From Saprospiraceae bacterium (GTDB lineage: Bacteria > Bacteroidota > Bacteroidia > Chitinophagales > Saprospiraceae): a stretch of DNA of 39,845 bases. The notes below the pieces were generated by a model that saw only the letters and a list, made by a program, of their open reading frames with translations, was not told the origin of the DNA and made no database searches. The DNA lies in NCBI GenBank assembly GCA_020628475.1, contig JAHDFB010000027.1:870-40714 (forward strand), given 5' to 3'. Numbering within the stretch: the stretch's first letter is position 1; each line of letters opens with the position of its first letter. The position numbers and the translations under genes are program-made. This document shows positions 26,051-35,572 of this stretch, one piece after another.

Positions 26051-26719
26051 ATGGAAGATATCTACAAGATTCCAAGTGAAAAAGCTGAAGGCTTCTACAA
26101 AGAAAAAGCCAGCAAATTTATATCCTATTTATACCCCGTGCAGCAGGTCGAAGATGTAGAAGCTGCCATCGAAGAAATCAAAAGCATACATCCTAAGGCA
26201 AGACATATTTGTTATGCCTACAGACTGGTGCCGGTTTTTCAACAGGGAAAAGTTCAGACGATGTCTTTTCGAATCAATGATGATGGTGAGCCCTCAGGAA
26301 CAGCAGGAAAGCCTATTTATGGCCAGATTCAGAGTGCAGAATTACATGAAATCCTTATTGCCGTAGTGCGTTATTTTGGAGGAACGAAACTTGGGGCTTC
26401 CGGATTGATCCGTGCCTATAAAACAGCCGCACAAGAGGTCTGTCATGCTGTAAACGTGAAAGACAAATACGAACAAACCGTGATTAAGATTGAATTTGAC
26501 TACGCTATAATGGGCGATATAATGAACCACATTAAATCCCTAGATTTAGTAATCCAATCCAAAGATTTTAGTTTAAATCCTTCGATGAATGTGCTTTTCC
26601 GAAAATCTATTTATCCACATCAAATCAATCTAATCAAGGCCAAGTTATTGCAACGTCCTGTAGAGGATATTGAAGATGACACTGAAGTGGAACATGTAAC
26701 TTTTGAACCAATTGTATGA
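26051..26719 (+). CDS. YigZ/IMPACT family protein
   Basis: 222 residues. The N-terminal UPF0029/IMPACT domain has KASKFISYLYPV, HPKARHICYAYRL, RINDDGEPSGTAGKPIYGQI and VAVVRYFGGTKLGASGLIRAYKTAA-type blocks in the usual order; here the block reads IAVVRYFGGTKLG. The C-terminal about 70 residues form the DUF1949 domain (FDYAIMGDIMNHIKSLDLVIQSKDF). Bacterial YigZ proteins are conserved but of unclear role, with proposals around translation or nucleic-acid binding. The gene overlaps coaE by 4 bases (ATGA), so the two are translated together. Confidence 0.93.
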   Translation: MEDIYKIPSEKAEGFYKEKASKFISYLYPVQQVEDVEAAIEEIKSIHPKARHICYAYRLVPVFQQGKVQTMSFRINDDGEPSGTAGKPIYGQIQSAELHEILIAVVRYFGGTKLGASGLIRAYKTAAQEVCHAVNVKDKYEQTVIKIEFDYAIMGDIMNHIKSLDLVIQSKDFSLNPSMNVLFRKSIYPHQINLIKAKLLQRPVEDIEDDTEVEHVTFEPIV

Positions 26720-27300
26720 AACATCTAGCGATTACTGGAAATCTTGGGAGCGGGAAAACAACGGTTTGTAAAATCTTTGAAATTCTTGGTATTGCAGTCT
26801 ACTATAGCGATTCTCGGGCAAAAATGCTCATGTATAAAAGCGTAGAATTAAAGAATAGCATTAAGTCTTTATTGGGGAAGGAGGCTTATCATAGAAATGG
26901 TCGACCGAATCGTGCATACATCGCGTCAAAAATATTCAATGATCCGACCTTGCTTCAATCCATGAACGCTTTAGTACATCCTGCTGTAGCAGATGACTAT
27001 TTGAATTGGCGCAATCAACAAAAAAGTGCTTTTACCCTCCAAGAATCAGCCCTTACCTTTGAAATAAATGCCGATAAACGTATGGATGCAGTTATTGTGG
27101 TTCATGCTCCCTTAGAGGTTTTAATTTCAAGAGGAATGCTTCGCGATGGCGCTTCAAGAGGCTCTATAGAAGCGAGACTAAATAAACAAATGAAACAAGA
27201 GCTTAAAATGGAACGCGCAGATTATTTGATAAATAATGATGGCCAAACGGCACTCATTCCGCAAGTTTATGCCATTTATCGTTCTATAATAAATAGCTGA
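26716..27300 (+). CDS. coaE: Dephospho-CoA kinase
   Basis: Phosphorylates the 3' hydroxyl of dephospho-CoA ribose, the last step of coenzyme A synthesis. 194 residues. The P-loop GNLGSGKTT (residues 8-16) follows the first strand. YYSDSRAK takes the place of the usual DAD substrate motif with Asp kept, then LVHPAVADDYLNW matches the family HP.v motif, and VIVVHAPLEVLISRGMLRDG has the lid Arg. The C-terminus has ADYLINNDGQ, the usual end of the family. The start overlaps the yigZ stop. No clear terminator follows; an inverted repeat lies at 27332-27402. Confidence 0.95.
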   Translation: MKHLAITGNLGSGKTTVCKIFEILGIAVYYSDSRAKMLMYKSVELKNSIKSLLGKEAYHRNGRPNRAYIASKIFNDPTLLQSMNALVHPAVADDYLNWRNQQKSAFTLQESALTFEINADKRMDAVIVVHAPLEVLISRGMLRDGASRGSIEARLNKQMKQELKMERADYLINNDGQTALIPQVYAIYRSIINS

Positions 27301-27331
27301 TCTAAGGTTTTTATTTTTCACAAGATTGGTC

Positions 27332-27402
27332 CAAATAGCCATTTAAATGCTGAAAAGGACATTCCTGATTTTTTATCAGCTTTGGTGTATAAAAGCTATT
27401 TG
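27332..27402. repeat. Inverted repeat CAAATAGC/GCTATTTG upstream of rocD
   Basis: Exact 8-base arms at 27332-27339 and 27395-27402, with a nested GCTGA/TCAGC pair at 27349-27353 and 27376-27380. The right arm contains the TTTG of the rocD promoter. It could be a DNA operator that loops, or the 3' structure of the coaE transcript. Confidence 0.4.
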
Positions 27403-27427
27403 AGATGAAATATAATCTGTATTTTTG
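27399..27427 (+). promoter_or_regulatory. Bacteroidota-type promoter of rocD
   Basis: TTTG (27399-27402), a 17-base spacer and TATTTTTG (27420-27427) match the vegetative consensus exactly. The transcript would start near 27433, giving an A-rich leader of about 19 bases before the rocD ATG at 27452. Confidence 0.65.
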
Positions 27428-27451
27428 GTCGTCTAATAAAAAAAATAAAAA

Positions 27452-28720
27452 ATGGAAAAATTAATGACTTCAAACGAGTTGATGGAATTGGAAGATCAAT
27501 ATGGGGCGCATAATTACCATCCTCTACCAGTAGTTTTATCTAAAGGTGAAGGCGTATATGTATGGGATGTAGAAGGCAAACGATATTTCGATTTTTTATC
27601 CGCGTATTCTGCCGTTAATCAAGGACATTGTCATCCAAGAATTGTACAGGCTTTAAATGATCAAGCTCAAGTATTAACGCTGACTTCTAGAGCATTTTAT
27701 AATGATCAATTGGGGCCCTATGAAAAATACGTAGCGGAATATTTCAATTATGATAAAGTATTGCCGATCAATTCAGGTGTAGAGGCTGTAGAAACTGCTT
27801 TAAAACTTTGTCGTAAATGGGCTTATGAAAAGAAAGGGATTGATCGAAATAAAGCTAAAATTATTTTTGCTACAGGAAATTTCCACGGTAGAACCTTAGC
27901 GGTTATTTCGGCTTCGACAGATCCTTCAAGCACGACGGGATTTGGACCTTATATGCCTGGTTATGAAGTGATTCCTTATAATGATTTAGAAGCCTTAAAA
28001 ACTGCTTTGAATGATGAGCATGTAGCGGGATTTATCGTAGAACCTATTCAAGGTGAAGCGGGTGTTTTTGTGCCAGATGAAGGATATTTGAAAAAAGCGA
28101 GCGATCTATGTAAAGAACATAATGTGCTTTTTATTGCTGATGAGGTACAAACTGGTATTGCTAGAACTGGAAGGCTACTAGCAACATGTGGAAATTGTAG
28201 CTGTAGCAAGTCTTGTGAACATCAACCAGAGATTAAACCTGATATTTTAATATTAGGAAAAGCTATTTCTGGCGGTGTATTTCCAGTGTCTGCTGTGCTA
28301 GCGAATGATGATATCATGCTATGCATCAAACCAGGAGAACACGGTTCAACTTTTGGAGGTAATCCCCTGGCATGTGCCGTTGCTATGACTGCCCTAGAAG
28401 TAATCAAAGATGAAGAATTGGCAGAGAATGCAATGAAATTAGGTAAGGTATTCCGCGAGCGTATGCAAAACCTAGTGGATAAATCCGACCTAGTTAATTT
28501 AGTACGGGGTAAGGGATTATTGAATGCGATCGTTATCAATGATACAGAAGACTCTTCTACAGCATGGGACATCTGCATGGCATTAAGAGATAATGGATTA
28601 TTAGCAAAACCAACACATGGTAATATCATACGTTTTGCACCACCACTGGTCATGACGGAAGAAGAAATTCATCAATGTTGCGATATCATCGAAAAAACAA
28701 TTTTGAATTTTCAGAAATAA
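27452..28720 (+). CDS. rocD: Ornithine aminotransferase with a cysteine-rich insertion
   Basis: 422-residue class III PLP aminotransferase converting ornithine and 2-oxoglutarate to glutamate semialdehyde and glutamate. Family blocks are [84 protein letters not shown] with Asp230, and the PLP lysine Lys270 in [10 protein letters not shown]. Between ARTGR and PDILILGK, where relatives have a short acidic loop, there is an insertion with Cys246, Cys249, Cys251 and Cys255 ([10 protein letters not shown]). This resembles a metal-binding knuckle. It has its own promoter at 27399 and ends at a strong bidirectional hairpin. Confidence 0.95.
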   Translation: MEKLMTSNELMELEDQYGAHNYHPLPVVLSKGEGVYVWDVEGKRYFDFLSAYSAVNQGHCHPRIVQALNDQAQVLTLTSRAFYNDQLGPYEKYVAEYFNYDKVLPINSGVEAVETALKLCRKWAYEKKGIDRNKAKIIFATGNFHGRTLAVISASTDPSSTTGFGPYMPGYEVIPYNDLEALKTALNDEHVAGFIVEPIQGEAGVFVPDEGYLKKASDLCKEHNVLFIADEVQTGIARTGRLLATCGNCSCSKSCEHQPEIKPDILILGKAISGGVFPVSAVLANDDIMLCIKPGEHGSTFGGNPLACAVAMTALEVIKDEELAENAMKLGKVFRERMQNLVDKSDLVNLVRGKGLLNAIVINDTEDSSTAWDICMALRDNGLLAKPTHGNIIRFAPPLVMTEEEIHQCCDIIEKTILNFQK

Positions 28721-28754
28721 AAAAAAGCCGAGGAAATGATCCTCGGCTTTTTTT
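28721..28754. terminator. Bidirectional terminator between rocD and aspartokinase
   Basis: Ten-bp stem AAAGCCGAGG/CCTCGGCTTT with an AAATGAT loop, a poly-A run on the left and a poly-T run on the right. It begins at the rocD stop and overlaps the aspartokinase stop codon (28753-28755), so it serves both convergent genes. Confidence 0.9.
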
Positions 28755-30015
28755 ATGCTTCTTTTGATTTCAATACCATTTGAAAGGTGTTTCCTTGTAA
28801 CTCCTCAAAAAGGACCTCTCTCCCCTCTTTCAATCGATCAATGGCATGCATGGTATAATGACGAATTGTTATCAACTCCATCTGATCTTGCTGCTCAATT
28901 CCAAATTCATACATCAAATCTTCCTTCAATAATGCCAAACGATCTGCCTCTGCACTCACGCAAACCGTAAAGCTAATGGCCGTATTTCTCATTAAGTTGA
29001 CACGAACCCTATAGTGGTTAAATTTTCTGAATAGCATGGATAAATGACGTTCCGCTATAAAAGAAAAATCCTTGGTTGAAAAATGCAATAAATATTGGTT
29101 CTTCGTCACTACGGTCATCGGAGGATATAACATATCTCCTTCATTATTTATTAATGTACCGATGGAGGTAGGATCTACAAATGATTTTACATGTAAAGGG
29201 ATTTCCTTCCTTTGAATCGGTTGTATTGTTTTAGGGTGAATGACTTGAGCACCATAATAGGTCATTTCGATCGCCTCTCGATAACTCAACTTAGTCACTA
29301 GACTTGCATCCGGAAAAATACGAGGGTCTCCGGTCAAAACACCAGGCACATCCTTCCAAATACTCATTTTTTCGGCATCAATACAGTAACTTATTATGGC
29401 TGCAGTGTAATCCGAACCTTCTCTACCTAAACTCGTCGTTCGGCCATCTCTCGTACTCGCAATAAATCCTTGGGTAATCAAATACTTATGATTGGGGGCG
29501 TGCGTATCAATCATTTGTTTAGTGGATAACTCCGTTTCTCTCCATTGTATATTCGCCGACCGGAATCGCTCATCCGTTTTTATAATCTTACGCGCATCGA
29601 TCCATTTAGCGGACATTGATTCCGATAAGAAATAAGCGGTTACAATGGTAGTAGACATCAATTCGCCTCGGCAGATCAATTGATCATAAAATTCATCAGC
29701 ATTATCCTGCGAATAATGCATAATTATGTCTCGACCTTCCATTTGGTATTCATCCAGATATTTCAAGGATTCTTTGGTCGCATGTAATTCTGCAGAAACC
29801 CGTTTATGTCTATGACAAACCTCATTCCAAGCTTCAATGGCCTGATCTTTATCCGTTTTGGCTAATCGTATCACTTCTTCTATGGCATTCGTTGTTTTTC
29901 CCATAGCGGAAATAACGATCACCAGCGGTTGATCATAATTTTTAACAATGGAACAAATATTCCTTACACTTGCTGCATCTTTGACCGATGCACCTCCAAA
30001 TTTGAATACATTCAT
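28753..30015 (-). CDS. lysC: Aspartate kinase, monofunctional
   Basis: Phosphorylates aspartate, the first step towards lysine, threonine and methionine. 420 residues. The kinase domain has the start MNVFKFGGASVKDA, VIVISAMGKTTN, LICRGELMSTTIVTAYF, FIASTRDGRTTSLGREGSDYTAAII and IWKDVPGVLTGDPRIFPDA. About 300-420 contains ACT-type regulatory sequence (LLHFSTKDFSFIAERHLSMLFRKFNHYRVRVNLM). No homoserine dehydrogenase part follows, so it is not the fused ThrA form. It starts 9 bases behind maf on the same strand and shares the terminator at its 3' end with rocD. Confidence 0.95.
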   Translation of the reverse strand: MNVFKFGGASVKDAASVRNICSIVKNYDQPLVIVISAMGKTTNAIEEVIRLAKTDKDQAIEAWNEVCHRHKRVSAELHATKESLKYLDEYQMEGRDIIMHYSQDNADEFYDQLICRGELMSTTIVTAYFLSESMSAKWIDARKIIKTDERFRSANIQWRETELSTKQMIDTHAPNHKYLITQGFIASTRDGRTTSLGREGSDYTAAIISYCIDAEKMSIWKDVPGVLTGDPRIFPDASLVTKLSYREAIEMTYYGAQVIHPKTIQPIQRKEIPLHVKSFVDPTSIGTLINNEGDMLYPPMTVVTKNQYLLHFSTKDFSFIAERHLSMLFRKFNHYRVRVNLMRNTAISFTVCVSAEADRLALLKEDLMYEFGIEQQDQMELITIRHYTMHAIDRLKEGREVLFEELQGNTFQMVLKSKEA

Positions 30016-30024
30016 TGTATGTAC

Positions 30025-30639
30025 TTATTTATCTATAAAATCGAAAAGGGCTTGATAAACCAATTCCATAGGTAAACCCATGATATTGCTATATGAACCA
30101 TGAATTTTTGCAATTTTTGTATATCCGATCCATTCTTGAATCCCATAGGATCCAGCCTTGTCAAAAGGCTTATATTGATCAATATAAAAATCAATTTCGG
30201 CAGCACTTAGTGGTAAAAAGTAAACCTCTGATTTACCGGTAAATTCTACTATATTATCTCGATCAAAAATACAAACACCCGTATACACTAGATGCTTTGT
30301 ATCGCTCATACTCGATAACATCTTTACGGCTTCCGAGCGATCTTTTGGCTTTTCTAATATTTTACCATTTAAGGAAACAATGGTGTCTGCCACTAAACCT
30401 AAACGCGATTCTCCGAGCATTTCTCGATAAGCTACCGCCTTTTTACCCGCAATAAATCCTGCAATTTCATGATCTTCTAAATGACTTGGATAGGATTCAT
30501 CGACATCTATGGTTTTAATTGCACATTCAAAACCCGATTCCTTCATCAGGAAGGCTCTTCTGGGAGATTGTGACCCCAATAATATTTTATACGGAAATAA
30601 TGGACTTATTGATTTATTCATTGCAAGGGCAAAATTCAT
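30025..30639 (-). CDS. maf: Maf family nucleoside triphosphate pyrophosphatase
   Basis: Maf proteins hydrolyse non-canonical or excess dTTP/UTP-type nucleotides, removing pyrophosphate. The 204 residues contain LLGSQSPRRAFLMKESGFE (SQSPRR is the phosphate-binding loop), VDESYPSHL, AGKKAVAYRE, LVADTIVSLNGKILEKPKDRSEAVKMLSSMS with the catalytic Asp, TGVCI, and DKAGSYGIQEWIG near the end. YGIQ resembles the YhdE-type dTTP/UTP subgroup. It is the first gene of a two-gene minus-strand operon with aspartokinase, divergent from the DUF2207 gene. Confidence 0.93.
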   Translation of the reverse strand: MNFALAMNKSISPLFPYKILLGSQSPRRAFLMKESGFECAIKTIDVDESYPSHLEDHEIAGFIAGKKAVAYREMLGESRLGLVADTIVSLNGKILEKPKDRSEAVKMLSSMSDTKHLVYTGVCIFDRDNIVEFTGKSEVYFLPLSAAEIDFYIDQYKPFDKAGSYGIQEWIGYTKIAKIHGSYSNIMGLPMELVYQALFDFIDK

Positions 30640-30698
30640 TAGATATATTGGATAATCAAATAAATAATCTATTAATTTAGAATAAGAAATGTATTGCT

Positions 30699-32390
30699 AT
30701 GTCAAATAAGCTATCTATCCTTGTTTTTTTTATTCTAATACCGATAATTATTTTCGGTCAATTTCCCTCTGAATATATTATATCTTATGATGTGGACATC
30801 AACGTTCAGCTTGATCGATCCATTGAAGTAACAGAATTCATCCAAGTCAAATCTAATCAAGAACGAATTCGACGAGGAATTACAAGAGATTTACTCAACT
30901 CTAGGATTCTGGGAGATCATGGATACCAAAACCTAAATTATGATATAGAGTATGTTCGAAAAGACAATATCGACGAGACTTATCACATTGAATCAAATGA
31001 CAAATTCAGTACGATTTATATTGGCAATAAGGATGTCCTATTAAGTCCAGGCGTTTACGATTATACCATTCGATATACACTCAAAAATCAAATTGCCTTT
31101 TATGAGGATTATGAAGAATTCTATTGGAATGCAATCGGTCATTACAACAGCTTTTTTGTTCAAGAAGCCTCTATCGATATCATTTTACCAGAAGCGTCTG
31201 CTGTTTTAAGTGCGGAGGCTTATACAGGCTCATTCTCTTCGAAGGAACAAAACTATACGCTGGAAACAAATGAGCATGTTCATCACTTTGAAATTACAAA
31301 GTCATTATCACCGAAAGAAGGGGTAACCATTGCTATTGCAGTCAAACCAGGGATTTTCAAGGTGCCGACCTTTCTGGAAAAATATAGTTCAATACTTCTT
31401 ATAATTGGGGTTTCTCTTTTTTTAATTCCTTACTACATCATCAGCTGGTTATTATATGGCAGAGATCCTAAGAGGCCAGAAGTAGCGCCTTCCTTTGAAA
31501 GTCCAAATGCCTTATCACCGGCCGCTTCCAGTTATGTATTCTATGAGCAAATAAACTCCGTCAGTATTACTTCGAGCATCGTCGATTTAGCCAATCAAGG
31601 TTATATACACATCAATCCTTATGAAAAAAGAGGTCGATTGTCCAGTTTCAAATTAACACCGGGAAACGGAAATCGCAAACAACTTCCAGAAGAACAAAGT
31701 AGATTGTTAGACACATTGTTTCCTTCCAAGAACTCGAAGGCCGTTTATATCAATGGAGAATATAATCAGCAAATTGCCAAAGCATATCAGGCGCATCACG
31801 CTTCCTTAAAAAAACAATACAAGGACTTCATTCGTGAAGGAAATAACTCCAATAAACTGATATTACCAATTTTGTTACTAATCAGTACAACTATCATAAC
31901 GGTTATTTTATCTATTGCACAGATTTACAATGTTTTACCATGGTATTATCTACTTCTATTTGCCATCATTTCCTTCGCAATATTGGCGATTTATTCCTAT
32001 CTGATTAAGAAACCAAGTTTAGAAAAGGTGGCCCTACAAGCCAGAATCAAAGCGTTTAAATCGTACCTGAATATGTCCGAAGAAGAACGCGATCAGATTT
32101 TGGATGCTCCTAGAAGAACCATCGAACATTATGAACGGCTATTACCTTTTGCGATTTCTTTAAAAGCCGAAAAATCATGGAATAATCAATTTGCCAATCT
32201 CCTTGAAGAATCTTCTTATTACGATCATGAAAGTAGACATTACCTATTGGCCGATTACTACTTTCATCAACAATTCGGCAACCGATTTATTCAAAGTTCC
32301 AGTGCACCTTCCAGTAGCTCCGGAAGTGGATCATTTGGTGGAGGCTTCTCCGGTGGAGGCGGTGGAGGTGGCGGTGTTGGAGGCTGGTGA
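30699..32390 (+). CDS. DUF2207 domain membrane protein with Gly-rich tail
   Basis: 563 residues. The signal ends near IIFGQ (residue 21). The N-terminal extracytoplasmic beta-rich DUF2207 domain follows (FPSEYIISYDVDINVQLDRSIEVTEFIQV, RRGITRDLLNS, YTIRYTLKNQIAFY, EEFYWNAIG). A membrane helix at about 233-255, a cytoplasmic winged-helix-like part and two further helices (about 388-437) come next. The tail is GSFGGGFSGGGGGGGGVGGW, the glycine run typical of this family. Function unknown. Its 3' end converges on the LytTR regulator gene with an 18-base gap. Confidence 0.9.
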   Translation: MSNKLSILVFFILIPIIIFGQFPSEYIISYDVDINVQLDRSIEVTEFIQVKSNQERIRRGITRDLLNSRILGDHGYQNLNYDIEYVRKDNIDETYHIESNDKFSTIYIGNKDVLLSPGVYDYTIRYTLKNQIAFYEDYEEFYWNAIGHYNSFFVQEASIDIILPEASAVLSAEAYTGSFSSKEQNYTLETNEHVHHFEITKSLSPKEGVTIAIAVKPGIFKVPTFLEKYSSILLIIGVSLFLIPYYIISWLLYGRDPKRPEVAPSFESPNALSPAASSYVFYEQINSVSITSSIVDLANQGYIHINPYEKRGRLSSFKLTPGNGNRKQLPEEQSRLLDTLFPSKNSKAVYINGEYNQQIAKAYQAHHASLKKQYKDFIREGNNSNKLILPILLLISTTIITVILSIAQIYNVLPWYYLLLFAIISFAILAIYSYLIKKPSLEKVALQARIKAFKSYLNMSEEERDQILDAPRRTIEHYERLLPFAISLKAEKSWNNQFANLLEESSYYDHESRHYLLADYYFHQQFGNRFIQSSSAPSSSSGSGSFGGGFSGGGGGGGGVGGW

Positions 32391-32408
32391 TATTGATTCA
32401 TTATTTCA

Positions 32409-33152
32409 TCAAATTCCGAAGGTTTTCCGGAAAAGAGCAGACTTCCTATCAGAAAACTCGATAAGCTGTTGATCTATCATTAAACAACGTATTCTTGATT
32501 TTGGACCCGGCAGCATTTTTTCGATTTTTTTGATCGCGATGATGGTGTAGCGATTTGCCCGAAAAAACTGCTTTGTGTCCATCTTTTTTTCCACATCATT
32601 TAAACTAGCATGAAACAAGATCGTCTTATCCAGCAAACAGATTTTTACGTAATTTCCGTACGAGTTGAAAACAACCACATCAGATAAGTTTACAAAATGT
32701 GTTGTTTTCGAATCCTTTACTAGAATATGATCTTTCCACCTTTCTGAGGAAACAGGAAGATGCTGGCTTTGACTTTGGGCGAGCCGATAGGCGAAAGCCT
32801 CCTTATGCACCAAGCACCGCTCCATAGCCTTATCTAATCGATGTCTTTCTACAGGTTTCACCAGATAATCGAGGGCATGGACATCGAAGGCTTTCAAGGC
32901 ATATTCGTCATAGGCTGTTACAAAAACAATCTGGACCGTTTCTGGAATTTCTTCTGCCATTTCCAAGCCCGTTTGCCCCGGCATATTAATATCTAAAAAA
33001 ACCACATCAGGTTTATGAAAGCGTATAGATTGTAATGCTTGCTCAGCCGTAGAACACCGATCTAAAACCTGAAGATCATACTTTTGTAACATATGCTCCA
33101 GTTCGACACGTGCCAGTCGTTCATCATCCACTATTATTACGGTTAGCGACAT
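32409..33152 (-). CDS. LytTR-family response regulator
   Basis: 247 residues. The receiver domain (1-120) has D9/D10 in VIIVDDERLARVELEHML, phosphoacceptor Asp54 in VVFLDINMPGQTGLEMA, Thr in VFVTAYDEYALKAF and Lys in DYLVKPVERHRL. The LytTR DNA-binding domain (about 140-247) has HILVKDSKTTHFVNLSDVVVFNSYGNYVKICL, and FRANRYTIIAIKKIEKML. The start codon follows the kinase stop directly (TAAATG), so translation is coupled. Its regulon is unknown; the divergent esterase-protease operon is the natural candidate. Confidence 0.94.
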   Translation of the reverse strand: MSLTVIIVDDERLARVELEHMLQKYDLQVLDRCSTAEQALQSIRFHKPDVVFLDINMPGQTGLEMAEEIPETVQIVFVTAYDEYALKAFDVHALDYLVKPVERHRLDKAMERCLVHKEAFAYRLAQSQSQHLPVSSERWKDHILVKDSKTTHFVNLSDVVVFNSYGNYVKICLLDKTILFHASLNDVEKKMDTKQFFRANRYTIIAIKKIEKMLPGPKSRIRCLMIDQQLIEFSDRKSALFRKTFGI

Positions 33153-34163
33153 TTATCTTTCAATTATTATTTCGGACAAAATTTGATTGTCCATAAAATT
33201 TTTGACGGTTAAATGCGCGTGTTGACCATGTAGTAAAGTCAAACGTTCTTGCACATTAGTAAGTCCGGTTCCAAATCGAATGGGTTCATTTAATTGACCG
33301 CTATTCTTCACGCGTATTTGCAACTTGTTTTCTACCAATCGTATGTCCAGTTTAATCTTCAAGACTTGATCATATTTACTGATATTATGTACGACCGCGT
33401 TTTCGACCAAATTATAGATGATTAATGGAGGGATACTGCGATTATTTACTGCTGGATCCAAATGGACATCATAAATCAATCTTTCTTCGTATCTTATTTT
33501 TTCCAATGCAATGTAATGTTCAATCCGCTCTAATTCTTCGGTAACGGTAATCGTTTCGGAACGCGTCAATGTTAAGGATGAACGAAGCATATTGGATAGT
33601 AAATCGATTCCATTACGAGCTTGTTCTGGATTTTCCAAAGTCAATGCCTTGATACTGTTCAAAGCATTGAAGAGAAAATGAGGATTTAGTTCTGCATTCA
33701 GTCTTTTGTATTGTGCCCGAATGGCCAGATTTTCATAATGTTTTTGATCCATTTCTGCTTGCTTCCGCGAAATGCCAAAATGGTACAGATGAAAAGCTAA
33801 TAACCAAATGGCCATGTACCGAACACCTCCTGTTGCCATACCCAACAAAGCATCTATATTTTGAGGTCCAAAAATATAACGCGTAGAAACATAACCTATG
33901 AAGTAATAAAAAGATGATAAAACCAGTAAAGCCAGTATAAGAATCGGCCATAATTTCCAAATATTCAATTGAATCCATCCTCTTCTATGCGCTATGATTT
34001 TATAGACATGCGTGGCACCAATACCAGGGATTAACATTACTAACACACTGACAAGTCCCCAAGCTCGATCATCTGCGTACACAACCTGATATCGAGACCA
34101 ATAGAGTACAGCCATGCCCCAACCTATTATTTGACATAACCAATATGCGGACAAACGATTCAT
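33153..34163 (-). CDS. LytS/YehU-type sensor histidine kinase
   Basis: 336 residues. Four hydrophobic helices cover about residues 5-130, with little extracytoplasmic sequence. The His_kinase domain has the phosphoacceptor His162 in LNAELNPHFLFNALNSIKAL, and the ATPase part has IPPLIIYNLVENAVVHNI and FGTGLTNVQERLTLLHGQHAHL. This is the short Bacteroidota 4TM partner of LytTR regulators. Without a sensor domain it probably detects membrane or envelope state; that is inference. It is divergent from the erythromycin-esterase-like gene, with 137 bases between starts. Confidence 0.94.
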   Translation of the reverse strand: MNRLSAYWLCQIIGWGMAVLYWSRYQVVYADDRAWGLVSVLVMLIPGIGATHVYKIIAHRRGWIQLNIWKLWPILILALLVLSSFYYFIGYVSTRYIFGPQNIDALLGMATGGVRYMAIWLLAFHLYHFGISRKQAEMDQKHYENLAIRAQYKRLNAELNPHFLFNALNSIKALTLENPEQARNGIDLLSNMLRSSLTLTRSETITVTEELERIEHYIALEKIRYEERLIYDVHLDPAVNNRSIPPLIIYNLVENAVVHNISKYDQVLKIKLDIRLVENKLQIRVKNSGQLNEPIRFGTGLTNVQERLTLLHGQHAHLTVKNFMDNQILSEIIIER

Positions 34164-34300
34164 AGGACCAAAGTACGGAATAATTGCTCAGGAAAAAGCT
34201 TTCTTCACCGCGTTCAAAAGCAAATTCCTGCATTCATGTAATATATATTTTTCAATGCTGATTTCTAGCTATCTATGTGACACAACGAACGCAATGTTTT

Positions 34301-35572
34301 ATGAAATTTACGATCCTATTTATCCTACTTTCATTGGGGCAGCTCCTGGCTCAAAATCAAATAGTGTTGGAAGATCACTACTATCATGGCTTTGAGTCCA
34401 AGCAAGATTCTATCTTTTTGACTAAAATCAAGGATCTCGCTCAGTCCGCTCGAATCATTGGTTTAGGAGAGTTGTCCCACTATACGCAGGAATGTTATGA
34501 ATTCAAAGCTAGTATCATTCAAGTATTAAGAAAGTTTGGTTACGAGGCCCTCATTTTAGAAGTAGATTTCGGGCAGGCCTTACAATGGAACCAATATGTT
34601 GTTCAGGGTAAGGGAAATCTAGATAGCTTGATCGCCTGTTCTGGATGGTTTACCTATCGTACGGAAGCCTTTAAAACCATGCTTCAAGAAATAAATCAGT
34701 ATAATCAAACGGCAGATATACCTTTCCAAATATTTGGTATGGAGATGACTAGTGTGCAAGACAACCTACAATGGATGAAAGACTTTCTGGAGAAGCGTTC
34801 CGATTGTCCTGAATCCTTGTTAGATCAGCTCAACAATACAACGAAGGGTATTGCTTTTCAACAGTATTCCGATGAGGAACGTCAAGCCTATTGGCATTTA
34901 TATTTCGAGCTTGGGAAATACTATGGTATAATAAAGACTCCCTCGGAAATGGAAGAAATCGATCAGGACTTGATCATTGCTGAACACATCATAGACATAT
35001 TAGGTCAATTTTGTACTTATATCTCACAGGATGATGTCTCCTTACAAATAGAACTTCGAGATCAATTTTCTGCTCGAAATGTACTCTGGTGTATCGATCA
35101 ACTGAGTGCATCTAGCAAATGTCTAATTTGGGCACATAATGGTCATGTTGCCAAGCAATCTATTCTGTTTAATTATGACGTCTTGGGGCATTATCTTAAT
35201 AAATGGTTTCAAGATGAGTACCGAAGCATTGGATTTACTTATGCACAGGGAGAATATGGGGCCTTCTCATCGGATGGTTTCAAAATATGGGAAGCATCCA
35301 CCTTATCGGGTGCCTCTATTACCCAAGAATTTCGCGAGAGATCTTTCCCTTTTGCACTCTACGATATTAAATCGCATGTCGAAGCCACAAAAACGATGCA
35401 TGCTCCTATATTTAATGAACAGCTTATTCAGCGCGACATTTCAGAATTTCAATCAGATGAGACTTCGTCCCCCATGTATATCAATCTATCAAAAAGCTAT
35501 GATTATTTAATTTATATTGAAGATATTCACCCTCCTATTGGCATCGAATGGATACAAAATTCTAACAAATGA
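34301..35572 (+). CDS. Secreted erythromycin-esterase-like protein
   Basis: About 423 residues from the ATG at 34301, which gives the signal MKFTILFILLSLGQLLAQ. An ATG at 34277 would only prefix eight polar residues. Family landmarks are IIGLGELSHYTQECYEFKASIIQVL with the essential His of the GExxH motif, ALILEVDFGQALQWNQYV, FGMEMTSVQDNLQWM, and CLIWAHNGHVAKQSILF with the C-terminal His. It belongs to the Ere/succinoglycan-biosynthesis (DUF3226-independent) esterase-like group. True macrolide resistance is not implied, since Ere enzymes are cytoplasmic and this one looks exported. It overlaps the S41 gene by 4 bases. Confidence 0.88.
   Translation: MKFTILFILLSLGQLLAQNQIVLEDHYYHGFESKQDSIFLTKIKDLAQSARIIGLGELSHYTQECYEFKASIIQVLRKFGYEALILEVDFGQALQWNQYVVQGKGNLDSLIACSGWFTYRTEAFKTMLQEINQYNQTADIPFQIFGMEMTSVQDNLQWMKDFLEKRSDCPESLLDQLNNTTKGIAFQQYSDEERQAYWHLYFELGKYYGIIKTPSEMEEIDQDLIIAEHIIDILGQFCTYISQDDVSLQIELRDQFSARNVLWCIDQLSASSKCLIWAHNGHVAKQSILFNYDVLGHYLNKWFQDEYRSIGFTYAQGEYGAFSSDGFKIWEASTLSGASITQEFRERSFPFALYDIKSHVEATKTMHAPIFNEQLIQRDISEFQSDETSSPMYINLSKSYDYLIYIEDIHPPIGIEWIQNSNK

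Noticed and set aside
34277-34300. Eight-residue upstream extension of the Ere-like protein
   Set aside because: The ATG at 34301 begins a clean signal peptide; the extra residues are polar and would spoil it.
34301-35572. Macrolide resistance gene
   Set aside because: The protein is only Ere-like, carries a signal peptide, and sits in a chromosomal operon with an S41 protein and no mobile element, so resistance is not supported.
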